Counted from the stretch's first letter, positions 6,687-15,638 are shown. The stretch is 64,000 nucleotides of DNA from a bacterium (GCA_024231955.1 JAAEPZ010001024.1:1-64000); one strand, 5' to 3'. Notes: a model not told the origin generated them from the letters alone. Numbers and translations: made by a program.

Positions 6687-9227
6687 ATGAGATACTGCCC
6701 CCATTCGACCGGCCTCGTACTGATGATGTTCTTGCTCCTTGCCGCAGCGCCCAGCCGGGCCGACAGCTATCTGGAAGATTTCACCACCGATGATTTCTGC
6801 GACACCCTGAACACGAGCGCTCTGTGGGACACGCAGGCAGGCGAACTGAGGTTGCACCCCTTCGAGCCGGTCCTGGTCGCCGATTACGACACACCTGGCA
6901 ATGCCCGCAATGTCGTCGTGGTCGCGGATTTCGCTTTCATGGCCAACCACGAACTCGGCCTGTATGTCTTCGACATCAGTGACCCGGAGGCGCCCGTACT
7001 GGTGGGAGTCTGCGACACTCCCGGCAACGCGACGAGTATCGCCCTGTCGGGCAACCATGCCTTCGTAGGAATCTCGGGGTTCGGCCTCCAGATCATCGAC
7101 ATCAGCGATCCGACCGCGCCATTCCCTTTGGGGAGGTGCGATGTCCCCATATTTGCCTCAACCGTCGTCGGCGATTATGCCTTCGTGGCCGGGGGGTATG
7201 ACGGCATGTTGGTGATCGATATCGGCGATCCATCGAACCCGATCCAGGTTGGAAGCTACGGCACCCTCAATATAGCCAAGGATGTAGTCATCGATGGGAA
7301 TCGTGCCTTTGTTGCGGATCAAACCTACGGCCTCCGGGTCGTCAACATCAGTGATCCTGCGCATCCCCGTTTCGGAGGGCGTTGCGTTCTTCCCGGCACT
7401 CCCCATAGCCTTGTTGTCGCAGGTGATCATGCCTTCGTGGCATGCAAGGAGGGCGGGCTCCAGATCGTCGATATCAGCGAACCCGGCTGGCCGCTGGTCA
7501 TCGGGGAATACCCTCCGGCAGATGCAGATTCGCGAATCTATGATGTTGTTGTTCGCGGTGATTGGGCATACCTCGCTAACATCTGCAGCATGCATGGTAA
7601 TTTTCTGGAAGTGATTAACATCAGCGACCTGTCGGACCCCTTCCTCTCCAGCCGCCTGCAGCTGGAGAGGAACCCCTTCGGGCTGACCATCGACGGCGAA
7701 CACGCCTTCGTGGCCTGCGGCGTGTCCGGCCTGCAGGTGGTTCGCATCGCCGAGGCGGTCCTGCCGCCAATCGCCGTGGCCAACCTCGACCTGCCCGGCA
7801 TCGCCTATGATGTTGCGATCGCGGGGGACATTGCCTACGTCGCCAACAGCTATGCCGGCGGCCTGCAGATCGTCGACATCGAAGATCCGGCGAATCCACA
7901 AGATCTCGCGGAGATCTTGCTTCCCGGCGTTACCCAGGCACTGGCCATCGACGGCAACCACGTCTATCTCGCCTGCTCGTGGGGCGGCCTGCAGGTCGTC
8001 GATATCGAGGCGCCCTCGCACCCGCGCCTAGCCGGAGGTATCTCTACCTACGACTGGGTTTCGGACGTGGCCGTGGACGGCGATCTGGTCTACGTGGCGG
8101 CGGGCGGCCTGCAGATCATCGACATCGGCGATCCGGAGAATCCGGCTCCCATCGGATCGACGCTCGTGGCCAGCCCCGCCCACGGCGTGGCCGTTGCCGG
8201 GAACCATGCCTACGTAGCGCACAACCTGACGGGAATCACGGTGATCGATGTCAGCGACCCGACGAATCCTGTCGCGGTCGGCAGCGTCGACACGCAGGGC
8301 AATGCCAGGGCGATCGGCATCGCCGGCAATGTCGCCTTCGTCGCGGCCGGTGGTCCTGGCTTGCAGGCCGTCGACATCAGTGATCCCGCCGCGCCGACGC
8401 TCCTCGGGAACTGCCCCACGCCCGGTGACGCCCGCAGCGTCGCCTTCGCCGGGGATTTCGCCTTCGTGAGCGACTACATGGCCGGACTGCAGGTCGTGGA
8501 TATCAGCGATCCCTCCCAGCCCCAGCTGCTGACCGGCCTGGATACTCCCGGTGGGGCGCGGGGCGCCGCCATTGCGGGCGATCTGGCCTACGTCGCCGAC
8601 TTCGACTGTGGCCTGCAAGTGATCCAGGTATTCGAGCGTATTGTCAGACAAGCCGACAGAGTTGCTCAGTCCCTGCCGGTAAACGTGGACGAGATGGACA
8701 TCGCCAGCATCCGGTTGAGTTCCGTGCAGATCGAGGCCGTCACCTGGGAGATCAGCGCCGACAACGGTTTGAACTGGCAGAATATCGAGCCCGACAATGC
8801 CTGGAACGATGTCGAGTCACCGGGTCGACATCTGCTTTGGCGCTCCACTCACAGCTACCGCACCTACGGGTACAATCCAAGCGTCGATGAATTGAGCCTG
8901 GAATGGGAATACGATTTGACTCCGGTCTCCGAGGAACCCAGCCCCGCATACTTCGCACTGCAGCAGAACTATCCCAACCCCTTCAATCCGAAGACGACGA
9001 TCACCTTCAGCATCGCCAAGCCCGGCGCCGTCTCATTGGATGTTTTTGATTGTATGGGTCGACGAGTCGCCTCGCTGCTGCGGGAGCAGGATCTCCTGGC
9101 GGGCAGACACAACATCAGCTGGGATGGCTGTAACAACGCTGACCAGCGGGTTCCCTCAGGGCTCTACTACTACCGCATCGTAGCTGGTGGCCGTACTGAA
9201 ACCCTGAAGATGATAATGCTCAAGTGA
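6687..9227 (+). CDS. secreted LVIVD-repeat protein with C-terminal sorting-like domain
   Basis: The start is ATG 6687 after cggaggg. The signal peptide is LVLMMFLLLAAAPSRA. About fourteen LVIVD repeats follow (pattern G-L-Q-V-V-D-I-S-D-P-x-x-P-x-L-x-G, then G-N-A-x-x-V-A-x-x-G-D-x-A-F-V-A), each about 45 residues, which form beta-propellers in surface proteins. The last about 90 residues are the FlgD/Ig-like domain: QQNYPNPFNPKTTITFSI, CMGRRVASL, GRHNISWDG, SGLYYYRI and a final MIMLK. In FCB bacteria such a tail marks secreted, surface-attached proteins; whether a type IX-like machine handles it in this organism is not visible. A second LVIVD protein lies at 20579. Confidence 0.9.
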   Translation: MRYCPHSTGLVLMMFLLLAAAPSRADSYLEDFTTDDFCDTLNTSALWDTQAGELRLHPFEPVLVADYDTPGNARNVVVVADFAFMANHELGLYVFDISDPEAPVLVGVCDTPGNATSIALSGNHAFVGISGFGLQIIDISDPTAPFPLGRCDVPIFASTVVGDYAFVAGGYDGMLVIDIGDPSNPIQVGSYGTLNIAKDVVIDGNRAFVADQTYGLRVVNISDPAHPRFGGRCVLPGTPHSLVVAGDHAFVACKEGGLQIVDISEPGWPLVIGEYPPADADSRIYDVVVRGDWAYLANICSMHGNFLEVINISDLSDPFLSSRLQLERNPFGLTIDGEHAFVACGVSGLQVVRIAEAVLPPIAVANLDLPGIAYDVAIAGDIAYVANSYAGGLQIVDIEDPANPQDLAEILLPGVTQALAIDGNHVYLACSWGGLQVVDIEAPSHPRLAGGISTYDWVSDVAVDGDLVYVAAGGLQIIDIGDPENPAPIGSTLVASPAHGVAVAGNHAYVAHNLTGITVIDVSDPTNPVAVGSVDTQGNARAIGIAGNVAFVAAGGPGLQAVDISDPAAPTLLGNCPTPGDARSVAFAGDFAFVSDYMAGLQVVDISDPSQPQLLTGLDTPGGARGAAIAGDLAYVADFDCGLQVIQVFERIVRQADRVAQSLPVNVDEMDIASIRLSSVQIEAVTWEISADNGLNWQNIEPDNAWNDVESPGRHLLWRSTHSYRTYGYNPSVDELSLEWEYDLTPVSEEPSPAYFALQQNYPNPFNPKTTITFSIAKPGAVSLDVFDCMGRRVASLLREQDLLAGRHNISWDGCNNADQRVPSGLYYYRIVAGGRTETLKMIMLK

Positions 9228-9293
9228 TCAAGACCGGTGCACCCTTTTTGAAGGGCGCCAACCGTCTTGTTCTATTTGTGTACAACATTCTCT

Positions 9294-9594
9294 CGGTCCC
9301 ATTTCGATCCCTGGCTGGTCGTGTTCTGTCGGAATCAGTGGTACTCGATGCTACTCAGCAGGAACTTCCATTCCTGGCTAACTCGTTGCGAAACAACAGA
9401 ATTCCGTGTGCCACAGTGTTTTACGCTCAGGCCTTAAAATCCGCCAAGTAGTCTTCGAGTCCCTGAACCGCTACATCGTAAAAGACGACAAGGCAGTGGG
9501 TTGGCAAACCTGCTGCCTTTTTCGTGCCCATTTCGTGCCCAAAAGTTTTTAGTTTTGGGACCGATCAGGCCGAACCACCTACTATTTTCAGCAG
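9294..9594 (+). repeat. long dispersed repeat, left flank of accessory island
   Basis: Aligns over about 300 bp with 15335-15630 in the same orientation. Shared blocks, in order, are ggtcccatttcg, ggtactcga, ggctaactcgtt, ccgtgtgccacagtg, gtcttcgagtccctga, ccgctacatcg, a hairpin, and ccgatcaggcc...cacctact. Short copies occur at 1593 and 2886. One reading frame of the first half is also conserved between the two long copies (VPFRS-AGR, ESVVLD, ANS, PCATV), with no start codon I trust in either. It may derive from a decayed coding element or an integration site. Confidence 0.75.
9490..9522 (+). terminator. intrinsic-terminator-like hairpin within the repeat
   Basis: A stem aaggcag/ctgcctt with an inner ggtt/aacc pairing is followed by TTTTT. 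It lies about 260 bases after the LVIVD gene. Confidence 0.55.
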
Positions 9595-9688
9595 GGGTTG
9601 TACATGTAGATGTACCATGTAGCCTGGAGACGCATCGAGCTGTCGCCATTGCATGGTGGGTTGGTTTGATATCAGAGTAACTATTCTC

Positions 9689-9718
9689 TTGACACTCAAT
9701 ACCTGCAGTGCTTATTAT
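9689..9718 (+). promoter_or_regulatory. consensus promoter driving the accessory module
   Basis: TTGACA at 9689 and TATTAT at 9713 are separated by 18 bp, which predicts a transcript start near 9725. This lies immediately before an extended ribosome site (aagggaggtgat, 9732-9743). The -10 box covers the TTG at 9718, so that codon cannot be the start of the first gene. Confidence 0.6.
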
Positions 9719-9747
9719 TGCACCTGCACATAAGGGAGGTGATAACG

Positions 9748-10218
9748 ATCTTAAATCGAGAAGTATTCCTAAACGATACAAGAGGGCGAACATTCAGCGA
9801 TGTATCCCAGAATAAGGATATCCCTTTTGACGTAACTATCGATTTCTTCCGCGATCCATCTCGAATCCGACGGATGATGGAAAGTGAATTACATCACAAC
9901 CGGCCCGCCTTGGCGGGAGTGATCGTGGAACTCGAAGAGCTGCACGCAGTCAGCGCTTTCTTTATGGGCCATGAGCCGAGAGACACTATTCGCTTCCGCC
10001 AGTCGGTGGGGATCATGGTTCGTATCGTCATGCTTGACCATGGGTGGGAGAAGACGGGCATAAAAGGATCCATGGGTACGAGAGGATCTGCGGCAAGCAA
10101 ATTACGAGGAACGAATTCAGGAGGACTCTCAAAGTGGTTCTCAAGGACGGAGCGTTATCGTCCTGCCCACGGATCAGAAGACCGGCAAGCGTGGGACCGA
10201 CGGAATAAAAAGGTGTGA
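9748..10218 (+). CDS. first gene of accessory module, unknown function, apparent AUC start
   Basis: The frame is open from 9718 to 10218, but the promoter and the near-perfect ribosome site at 9732-9743 place initiation at about 9748, where the codon is ATC; no ATG, GTG or TTG lies at a suitable spacing. The next in-frame ATG is about 35 codons further in. The protein is about 156 residues, soluble and charged, with a predicted helical middle (DFFRDPSRIRRMMESELHHN, then LAGVIVELEELHAVSAFFMG) and a basic Arg/Lys/Ser-rich C-terminus. No family is recognised. It lies 32 bp before the nuclease-like gene and is probably cotranscribed with it. Confidence 0.6.
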   Translation: MLNREVFLNDTRGRTFSDVSQNKDIPFDVTIDFFRDPSRIRRMMESELHHNRPALAGVIVELEELHAVSAFFMGHEPRDTIRFRQSVGIMVRIVMLDHGWEKTGIKGSMGTRGSAASKLRGTNSGGLSKWFSRTERYRPAHGSEDRQAWDRRNKKV

Positions 10219-10250
10219 AGTGAGTTTGAGTCAATCAATGAGGAGAAGTG

Positions 10251-11543
10251 ATGACGGCGAATGCGGCAAAATTGAAAGTTGTTGGCTATAGGGAGCGCGG
10301 CATAGTGAATGAGCTTGTTTATCTCATTCGATCCGATGGGGATCCAGTAGGGCTGACGATGCAACTGCTAGAGAAGTGCTTCACGTGGCAGAACGATGAG
10401 ATCAAGGAACAGGTCTCCAGAATCGCAGAGAAAATGACAGATGTCACTTTTATTGTAGAGCCCAGCTTTGCCCAGTTTGGCGATCCGGACCTCATCATCG
10501 TCCCTCGTATTGGAGAGAAAATCCTGGCGCTGTTTTTTGTCGAGGCCAAAGTGAACGAATACGGGCATTCCGCCAAGCTGGCCAAAGATCCATTGAATAT
10601 GAAACAGCGCGGATTCAACAGTACAATTATCGGACAGCTTTCCTTGAGGTATCGTCTCGCGAAAGCTCTTTCCGATTGGAAAGAGGAGGCGTCCCTGGTG
10701 GAGTCAAATGGTATCGCACAAGCCTATGCAAATAACATGAAAGACGTCCAAACGGGTAGTCATCTCGCCAGAAGTCTCGACAAGCCGGAAAACTTGAAAT
10801 ATCTGCTGCCATTGGTCCAGATGGAAAGCCTATCGGCCGCCGAGTTCATGGAGCGGTGTTTTTTCTTGGCCCTCACCAGCGACAGTAGCGATCCCTTTGA
10901 GAAAAAGTATCCACTGATGGCTGAAGGGAAGCCTCTCGGCTACGATGATCTGTCCCTGGATCGCAAAGTACCCCACTACTATCAGGAAGAGGGCTCCAAT
11001 ACCATCTATTCGCAGGTTGCAATCGATCGAACGGGTTGGGTTGGGTGGGACGACATCAACAAGAACTTCTCCGATATCCTGAGGACCGTTCCGAAAAGTC
11101 CAAATACCTGGGATCTCACCTTTTCCGACGGCAGGATAAAGCAGAAGTATTCTTCGAACTGCACTGGCGACCATCGTTCAATCAGCACACACGCCTGGCC
11201 AGAGGGTAAAGAGGATCAGGATACAATGCGTAACCAGTGGGAGACAATCTGGCTGTCGAATCGGTCGGAAGACCATGTCGATGGACTTGCCTATTCAAGA
11301 CTCAAGGGAAGTGACTCCGGAGTTTTCAAAGGCCAGACCTTCTTCAAACTTCTGAACCTGAAGGAAGAGAAAACGATCGCGCTTCGCGAAGATTTCGGAA
11401 TCGAGTTGCACCCTGCCTTCAACCGTCACATCTGCATCAACGGCATTCCTTTTCTGATGGCAGCTCTCCCGGAAGGTCCGGAACTGGACGAGGTCAAGGC
11501 ATCGATCAGCAGGTATATTGAAGAACTCCGGGACAAGAGATAG
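10251..11543 (+). CDS. PD-(D/E)XK nuclease-like protein
   Basis: The start is ATG 10251 with gaggag six bases upstream. The N-terminal 105 residues carry a credible PD-(D/E)XK arrangement. Glu21 sits in the first helix (RGIVNEL), Asp80 in FGDPDLIIV, and Glu98-x-Lys100 in LALFFVEAKVNEYG, with hydrophobic strands around Asp80 and Glu98. That fold serves restriction, repair and defence nucleases. Residues 110-430 are not recognised; they contain many Trp and aromatic residues and no helicase or P-loop motif. It is the second gene of the module. Nuclease activity is inferred from the motif only. Confidence 0.65.
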   Translation: MTANAAKLKVVGYRERGIVNELVYLIRSDGDPVGLTMQLLEKCFTWQNDEIKEQVSRIAEKMTDVTFIVEPSFAQFGDPDLIIVPRIGEKILALFFVEAKVNEYGHSAKLAKDPLNMKQRGFNSTIIGQLSLRYRLAKALSDWKEEASLVESNGIAQAYANNMKDVQTGSHLARSLDKPENLKYLLPLVQMESLSAAEFMERCFFLALTSDSSDPFEKKYPLMAEGKPLGYDDLSLDRKVPHYYQEEGSNTIYSQVAIDRTGWVGWDDINKNFSDILRTVPKSPNTWDLTFSDGRIKQKYSSNCTGDHRSISTHAWPEGKEDQDTMRNQWETIWLSNRSEDHVDGLAYSRLKGSDSGVFKGQTFFKLLNLKEEKTIALREDFGIELHPAFNRHICINGIPFLMAALPEGPELDEVKASISRYIEELRDKR

Positions 11544-11599
11544 ATGAATTTGAATCAACTCGCCGCGCCAGAGTTGACAAAGGAGAGCAGTGTCATCGA

Positions 11600-12658
11600 A
11601 TGAATAATCGTCACGCCGTCAAGCAAGCTGCAGAGCTTTTTAATTTGATTAGAGAGATCGAAGAGGGGCGGTCATTCCCCCCGCGGAAAGTCAGCGACTA
11701 TCCTATTTTAGCGAACACTCTCTGGGATAAGCTCGAGTGTCAAGACCCCATGCCGCGGCGATGTACGCGGCTGCCCTGGGATCCATCCCCCCTCCGAGGC
11801 CGGAGGAGAAAAAACGAAACGATCCTGCCTGAAAGTGTCATCTCCGAGGTGATGGAGCCCATCATCGGCCATCTGAGTGAGCGGGCACATCTTGAGGGAG
11901 CTCTTGATGATATCGTGGCTGGAACGACTCCGGATCCGGATTGGTTTCCATGCCCGGAAAAAGACGCCTGGTATCGGCCGCTTCATTTCCACGGACAGGA
12001 AGATTGGGGGATTTACATTCGCGTCAAGAGCGTCGAGCGATTAGGGATGGGGCTGGCCAGGAGCCTTGAGCCGCATCTTCCCCGCCTGAGTCTTGCCAGA
12101 CTCCTTGCAGCGCCATTGCTCAAACTCCTGAACCACGAGGTGTACCACCATCTCGTCGAAGGCATGGCGTCTCGTCTTCAGGCCGGCGCACCGGACGGCC
12201 CTCACCTAGTTTACGTCAATTACTCACACCACTTCTATAAACCCACTTTCTTGAGTGACGACTGCATCGAGGAGGGGATGGCCAACGGCTATGCGTTGCG
12301 GGCTTTCCAGACGGCCAATGCGAAACATGCCCTCGGCCACCAGTTCGCAGTGCACGCATGCAACCATTTCAAGCGCTGTATCGAAGACAAAGTCCACGGC
12401 TTGCCGGGCTATCGACTTGGAGGTCAGTTCATGAAACCGGACCTGGCGCGGAAAGGCGAGCGGGTACTCTTGGATCTGATGATGTCCGCGTGTTACATCA
12501 AACCGCAAAGCGTTGTCCAGGGAGCTGTATGGCAAGGGAGTATCAAGAACATGCTCTCTGAATGTCGATATCGGGCACCAGGCCTTGGAGGAATGTTGAG
12601 GCCGTTGACCTCTCTATCGGATGTGCCTGTATATCTTGTCGTTGATGAGCACTATTGA
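11600..12658 (+). CDS. HExxH metallopeptidase-like protein
   Basis: The start is ATG 11600; aaggagag lies about 17 bases upstream, farther than usual. The 352-residue protein has no signal peptide. Residues 179-183 are HEVYH inside a hydrophobic helix (LLKLLNHEVYHHLVEG), the zinc-binding and catalytic signature of zincins. A plausible third ligand, Glu224 or Glu225 in DDCIEEGMANGYA, comes about 45 residues later, as in gluzincins. Further His residues lie in VNYSHHFYKP. The N-terminal part is basic and unrecognised. As a cytoplasmic protease in the same operon as a nuclease-like and an HD protein, it could activate or limit a partner; that is inference. Confidence 0.6.
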   Translation: MNNRHAVKQAAELFNLIREIEEGRSFPPRKVSDYPILANTLWDKLECQDPMPRRCTRLPWDPSPLRGRRRKNETILPESVISEVMEPIIGHLSERAHLEGALDDIVAGTTPDPDWFPCPEKDAWYRPLHFHGQEDWGIYIRVKSVERLGMGLARSLEPHLPRLSLARLLAAPLLKLLNHEVYHHLVEGMASRLQAGAPDGPHLVYVNYSHHFYKPTFLSDDCIEEGMANGYALRAFQTANAKHALGHQFAVHACNHFKRCIEDKVHGLPGYRLGGQFMKPDLARKGERVLLDLMMSACYIKPQSVVQGAVWQGSIKNMLSECRYRAPGLGGMLRPLTSLSDVPVYLVVDEHY

Positions 12659-12679
12659 AGAACTCAGGGAGAGTATGTG

Positions 12680-13258
12680 ATGAGCTTTGATCTTGAGCAA
12701 GTGAGGACTCGCTACAAGGAGCTCCTTGGACTTGTTGATGTTCGTGGAGCAGAGATAGGAAACTTCAGCCAATTTCTCAAGGAGAACACGGACTGGCTTA
12801 AGGCCCCCGCTTCGACCCGTTTTCATCTGCCAGTGCCAGGTGGGTTACTAGCCCATTCCGTCAATGTCGCAGAGACTCTCTTAAGTCTTCGTGCCACATT
12901 GGCCCCCGAGCTGACCGAAGAAAGTTGTGTCATCGTTGCTCTCTACCACGATCTCGGGAAGATCGGCATGCCGGGCGATCCCTACTATCTTCCCAATCCC
13001 AGCCAGTGGCATGTACGTAACCGGGGAATCAATTACATCGTTAACAAGGACCTTGTCCACCTGGACGTGCCGACTCGCAGCATCTTTCTCCTCGCACAGC
13101 ATGTAGCTTTGAGCGATGAGGAAGCACAGGCGATTCGATATCACGATGGCCAACACGTTCCAGAGAACCAGAGTGTAGCGCATCGGGAATGCAAGCTGAC
13201 GCTTCTCCTGCAGTATGCTGACAATTGGAGTGGGGAAGTGCTGGAAAAGTACAACTAG
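12680..13258 (+). CDS. HD-domain phosphohydrolase
   Basis: The start is ATG 12680 after ggagag; a GTG one codon earlier is possible. It has 192 residues. The HD metal ligands are His59 (GGLLAHSVNVAETL), His90-Asp91 (ALYHDLGKIG), a further His in IRYHDGQHV and an Asp in LLQYADNW. The GGLLAHS...HDLGK pattern resembles HD domains of TraI/MobH relaxase-type and nucleotide-cleaving HD proteins. Substrates of such proteins include cyclic or linear nucleotides and nucleic acid ends. It follows the peptidase gene by 21 bp and is the last gene of the plus-strand unit. The next unit converges 29 bp away. Confidence 0.8.
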   Translation: MSFDLEQVRTRYKELLGLVDVRGAEIGNFSQFLKENTDWLKAPASTRFHLPVPGGLLAHSVNVAETLLSLRATLAPELTEESCVIVALYHDLGKIGMPGDPYYLPNPSQWHVRNRGINYIVNKDLVHLDVPTRSIFLLAQHVALSDEEAQAIRYHDGQHVPENQSVAHRECKLTLLLQYADNWSGEVLEKYN

Positions 13259-13287
13259 ACAGGAAATGCTGGCCATGATTTCTCATC

Positions 13288-14746
13288 CTACTTGAGCTTC
13301 GCCTCCAGCGCGTCCAGGATATCAAGGAGCGCCGCAGTATCCTGCTTGCAATAGTCACGCAGATCGCGCAGGACCCTCTCCTTCTCCGTCGTTGCAACAC
13401 CACCGTAGACAACTCTCTGATACTCACGCATCGCCTGTCCGCCCTCCGAGATCTCCATGCCATCGTAGGTAGTGTCGGTCAATACAGGCAAGGTGCGTTT
13501 CAGCGAGCAACTGCCGCGCTGCTTAGCATCGTAGTACCAGAACTGGTTGAAGGGGATGATCAGATCCTGAAAACGTCCATCCAGGTCGGTTACGAATGCG
13601 CCGTATGCGGGGAAGTCCTCCGCCAGCTCCCGGAGAATCCGTCGCTCGAAACCCATGTTGTAAGCCAGCACTGTTCCCTTCGAGCCGATGGTTTGCAGAG
13701 CTTCGAGAAACGCCGGACGGGGATCCAGAGCCGACTCCGCAAGGAACTCGATGTGACGGGGGGCGGCTCCCTCTCGATCCCGAGTGTGTAGCGAGAACTG
13801 GAAAGGGATCTGCTGATAAGGGCGAGTTCCGTCGATAATCGGAACAGCAGGATTCATGGTTTCAAAATCCAAGCAATGAAGCGGATACTCCAAACTGTCC
13901 AACCAAGCGCGTATCGGCTTTCTGTCCACATGTGCCTTCCCGGATGCAATCGCACACTGCTGGATAAGTTGGTCGGGACTCAGTTCGGATGGTGGGACAT
14001 CTACCATAGCCGTTATCCCCCGCTCGATCAGATCAAAGATCTTGCTCTTGTGAGCCCGATAAAGCTGAGTGACGTTGAATTCAGGTAGGAATGCGGAGCA
14101 TTGATCCTGAAGATCACACTCATAGGGATCGGAACAATGTGTTCCAATAGCAATATCGGGACAGGCGCCGCTGATGATTCTCTGCATCTCAGCAACCTTT
14201 GATTCCACTTCAGGCTGTAGCGCCCTGGCCCGGGATGTCACATCCTCAGCGTGAAACAGCTTTTCGGGTTCGATGTCACCGCGCCGTACATATGAGTTAT
14301 CGACATGCACCAGGTAGAGCCGGTCCAGCTTCACGCCTGATCGTTCGATCGCGTGCGTCTGGAAAGCAACATCGGCAATGTTGACATCCTTGACCTTCGT
14401 CGCGCTTTTAACCTCATAGAGATCCCAGGTATCATCATTCCTCGGCACCATGATGTCGGCGCGACAGTAACAGCCATCGATGGCGAAGCTGGCCTCGAAG
14501 ATTGGCTTGCGCTGTGGTAGTAATTCGCGAGTCCCGGCTGTTGTCTTTGCAAGGTCGCGACTCCAGGGCACCTCGACCCCATCGGGATAAAGCTGCTTGG
14601 CCAAGTCGCCGACCGCATGGCCGATGTCGAAGATGGCTTGCTTGGCGGGGTCAATCGGGGGGAAAGGATTCGGTGGCATTGTAATGATGCCAAAGCAGTT
14701 TCGGGCATTGCAGGCCTGCAAGATACTTGGACTTTGAGATTGTCAT
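13288..14746 (-). CDS. DUF2779 / Cas4-like nuclease-exonuclease, frameshifted near the N-terminus
   Basis: The true start is ATG 14746, preceded by aagagga and encoding MTISKSKYLAGLQCPKLLW, the classic DUF2779 N-terminus with its first conserved Cys. That frame stops after 31 codons. The other frame then continues the protein (IDPAKQAIFDIGHAVG) to 13288. Removing one C from the C6 run (G6 on the plus strand, 14657-14662) restores a single frame of about 485 codons. Downstream are a PD-(D/E)XK-like segment (LYEVKSATKVKD), clustered Cys (CSDPYECDLQDQC, probable Fe-S cluster as in Cas4) and a DEDD exonuclease-like segment (HCLDFETMNP, YNMGFERRI). Either the gene is broken, the run is a sequencing error, or slippage is used. 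Confidence 0.8.
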
Positions 14747-14777
14747 GCTATTCCTCTTCACGGCACTTCCCCTGGCT

Positions 14778-15197
14778 TTATTGAGACTGCAATTCCGTTA
14801 GTGTCCTCTCAATCAACTCGTAACTCAGCCCCGAATTGATGAACCTCTCGGTCGGTGTCGGCGGGATCGTGACAGAACCCACCAATTCACTATCGATGAC
14901 AACCGCAAGAAGATCTAGTCCGCGACAATCTCCCTCGGGATCATACAGAATCATCGCTTCATTCCGACGCGCCCAGCGCTTTAATCTCTTGAACAGATTC
15001 TTGTTGCTTGTGTGTAGGAGAACTACGTCTTTATCTTTCGGCAAATCGGATAGCTCTCGCGTTGCTACCATCTCGAAGCCGTGTTCCAGAAGAAACTCTC
15101 CAAACAGATCCTCATCCAACTCATCGTGGTCTACAGACAATTCATCGCCTGAAATCATATTGGAATGCACCTCGTCGAGAGTTAGCCAGTGGAACAT
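14778..15197 (-). CDS. small acidic protein upstream of the DUF2779 gene, unknown
   Basis: It has 139 residues with no signal peptide and is strongly acidic in the N-terminal third (SVDHDELDEDLFGEFL). It contains a segment like a toxin/PIN- or Toprim-type core (DVVLLHTSNKNLFKRLKRW, then EAMILYDPEGDCRGLDLLAVVID), but no catalytic set can be assigned with confidence. It ends 31 bp before the DUF2779 start in the same direction, so the two are probably one transcription unit, convergent with the nuclease/peptidase/HD module. Confidence 0.6.
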   Translation of the reverse strand: MFHWLTLDEVHSNMISGDELSVDHDELDEDLFGEFLLEHGFEMVATRELSDLPKDKDVVLLHTSNKNLFKRLKRWARRNEAMILYDPEGDCRGLDLLAVVIDSELVGSVTIPPTPTERFINSGLSYELIERTLTELQSQ

Positions 15198-15638
15198 ATC
15201 TCTCGCACACGACTGATGATGTAATTCGCTGCATTTGTGTTATGAGATATTATACTTCTGCAAGTTTACTGTATTCGATTATTCCTGGAAAGCGGGATCT
15301 GTCGCGCCCGAACAGTATCCCCACAATCTACCCCCGGTCCCATTTCGGTCCCGAGCGGGTCGTATTCAGTTGGAATCGGTGGTACTCGACGATATTCAAT
15401 TGGACCTACCATGCCCGGCTAACTCGTTCACTATCAACGGAACTCCGTGTGCCACAGTGAATTGCGATCAGGTCCTGAAATCCACCAGTTAGTCTTCGAG
15501 TCCCTGAGCCGCTACATCGAAAGGCAGCGAGTCGAGCGACCCGCTGCCTTTGTCGTGCCCATCTCGCGCCTCAACATTCACATGCTTCAGGCCGATCAGG
15601 CCAAAGCACCTACTGCTTCCAGCGCCCTGGCGAAGTGA
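15198..15638. other. intergenic, mostly the second long dispersed repeat
   Basis: The segment from 15198 to about 15330 is A+T-rich and holds no gene; the rest is the repeat copy. Confidence 0.5.
15335..15630 (+). repeat. long dispersed repeat, right flank of accessory island
   Basis: This is a direct repeat of 9294-9594 (shared blocks listed there). It includes a hairpin at 15521-15551 (aaggcagcg/cgctgcctt, inner gtcg/cgac). The hairpin sequence is nearly identical to the copy at 2932 but differs from the loop version at 9490 and 1593, so there are two hairpin subtypes. The T-run here is interrupted (tttgtcg). Confidence 0.75.

Larger units (their letters stand above)
9228..9688. other. intergenic, mostly the dispersed repeat
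   Basis: Apart from the repeat copy at 9294-9594 nothing is recognised. A short inverted pair, tgtacatgtagatgtacc around 9600-9617, lies just after the repeat. Confidence 0.5.

Noticed and set aside
15419..15495. Dispersed repeat as an integron attC site (ggctaac...gttagtc)
   Set aside because: The outer pair looks attC-like in one copy, but the other copies break it (caagtag, gctaacc), the GTTRRRY core is not met, and no integron integrase is present.
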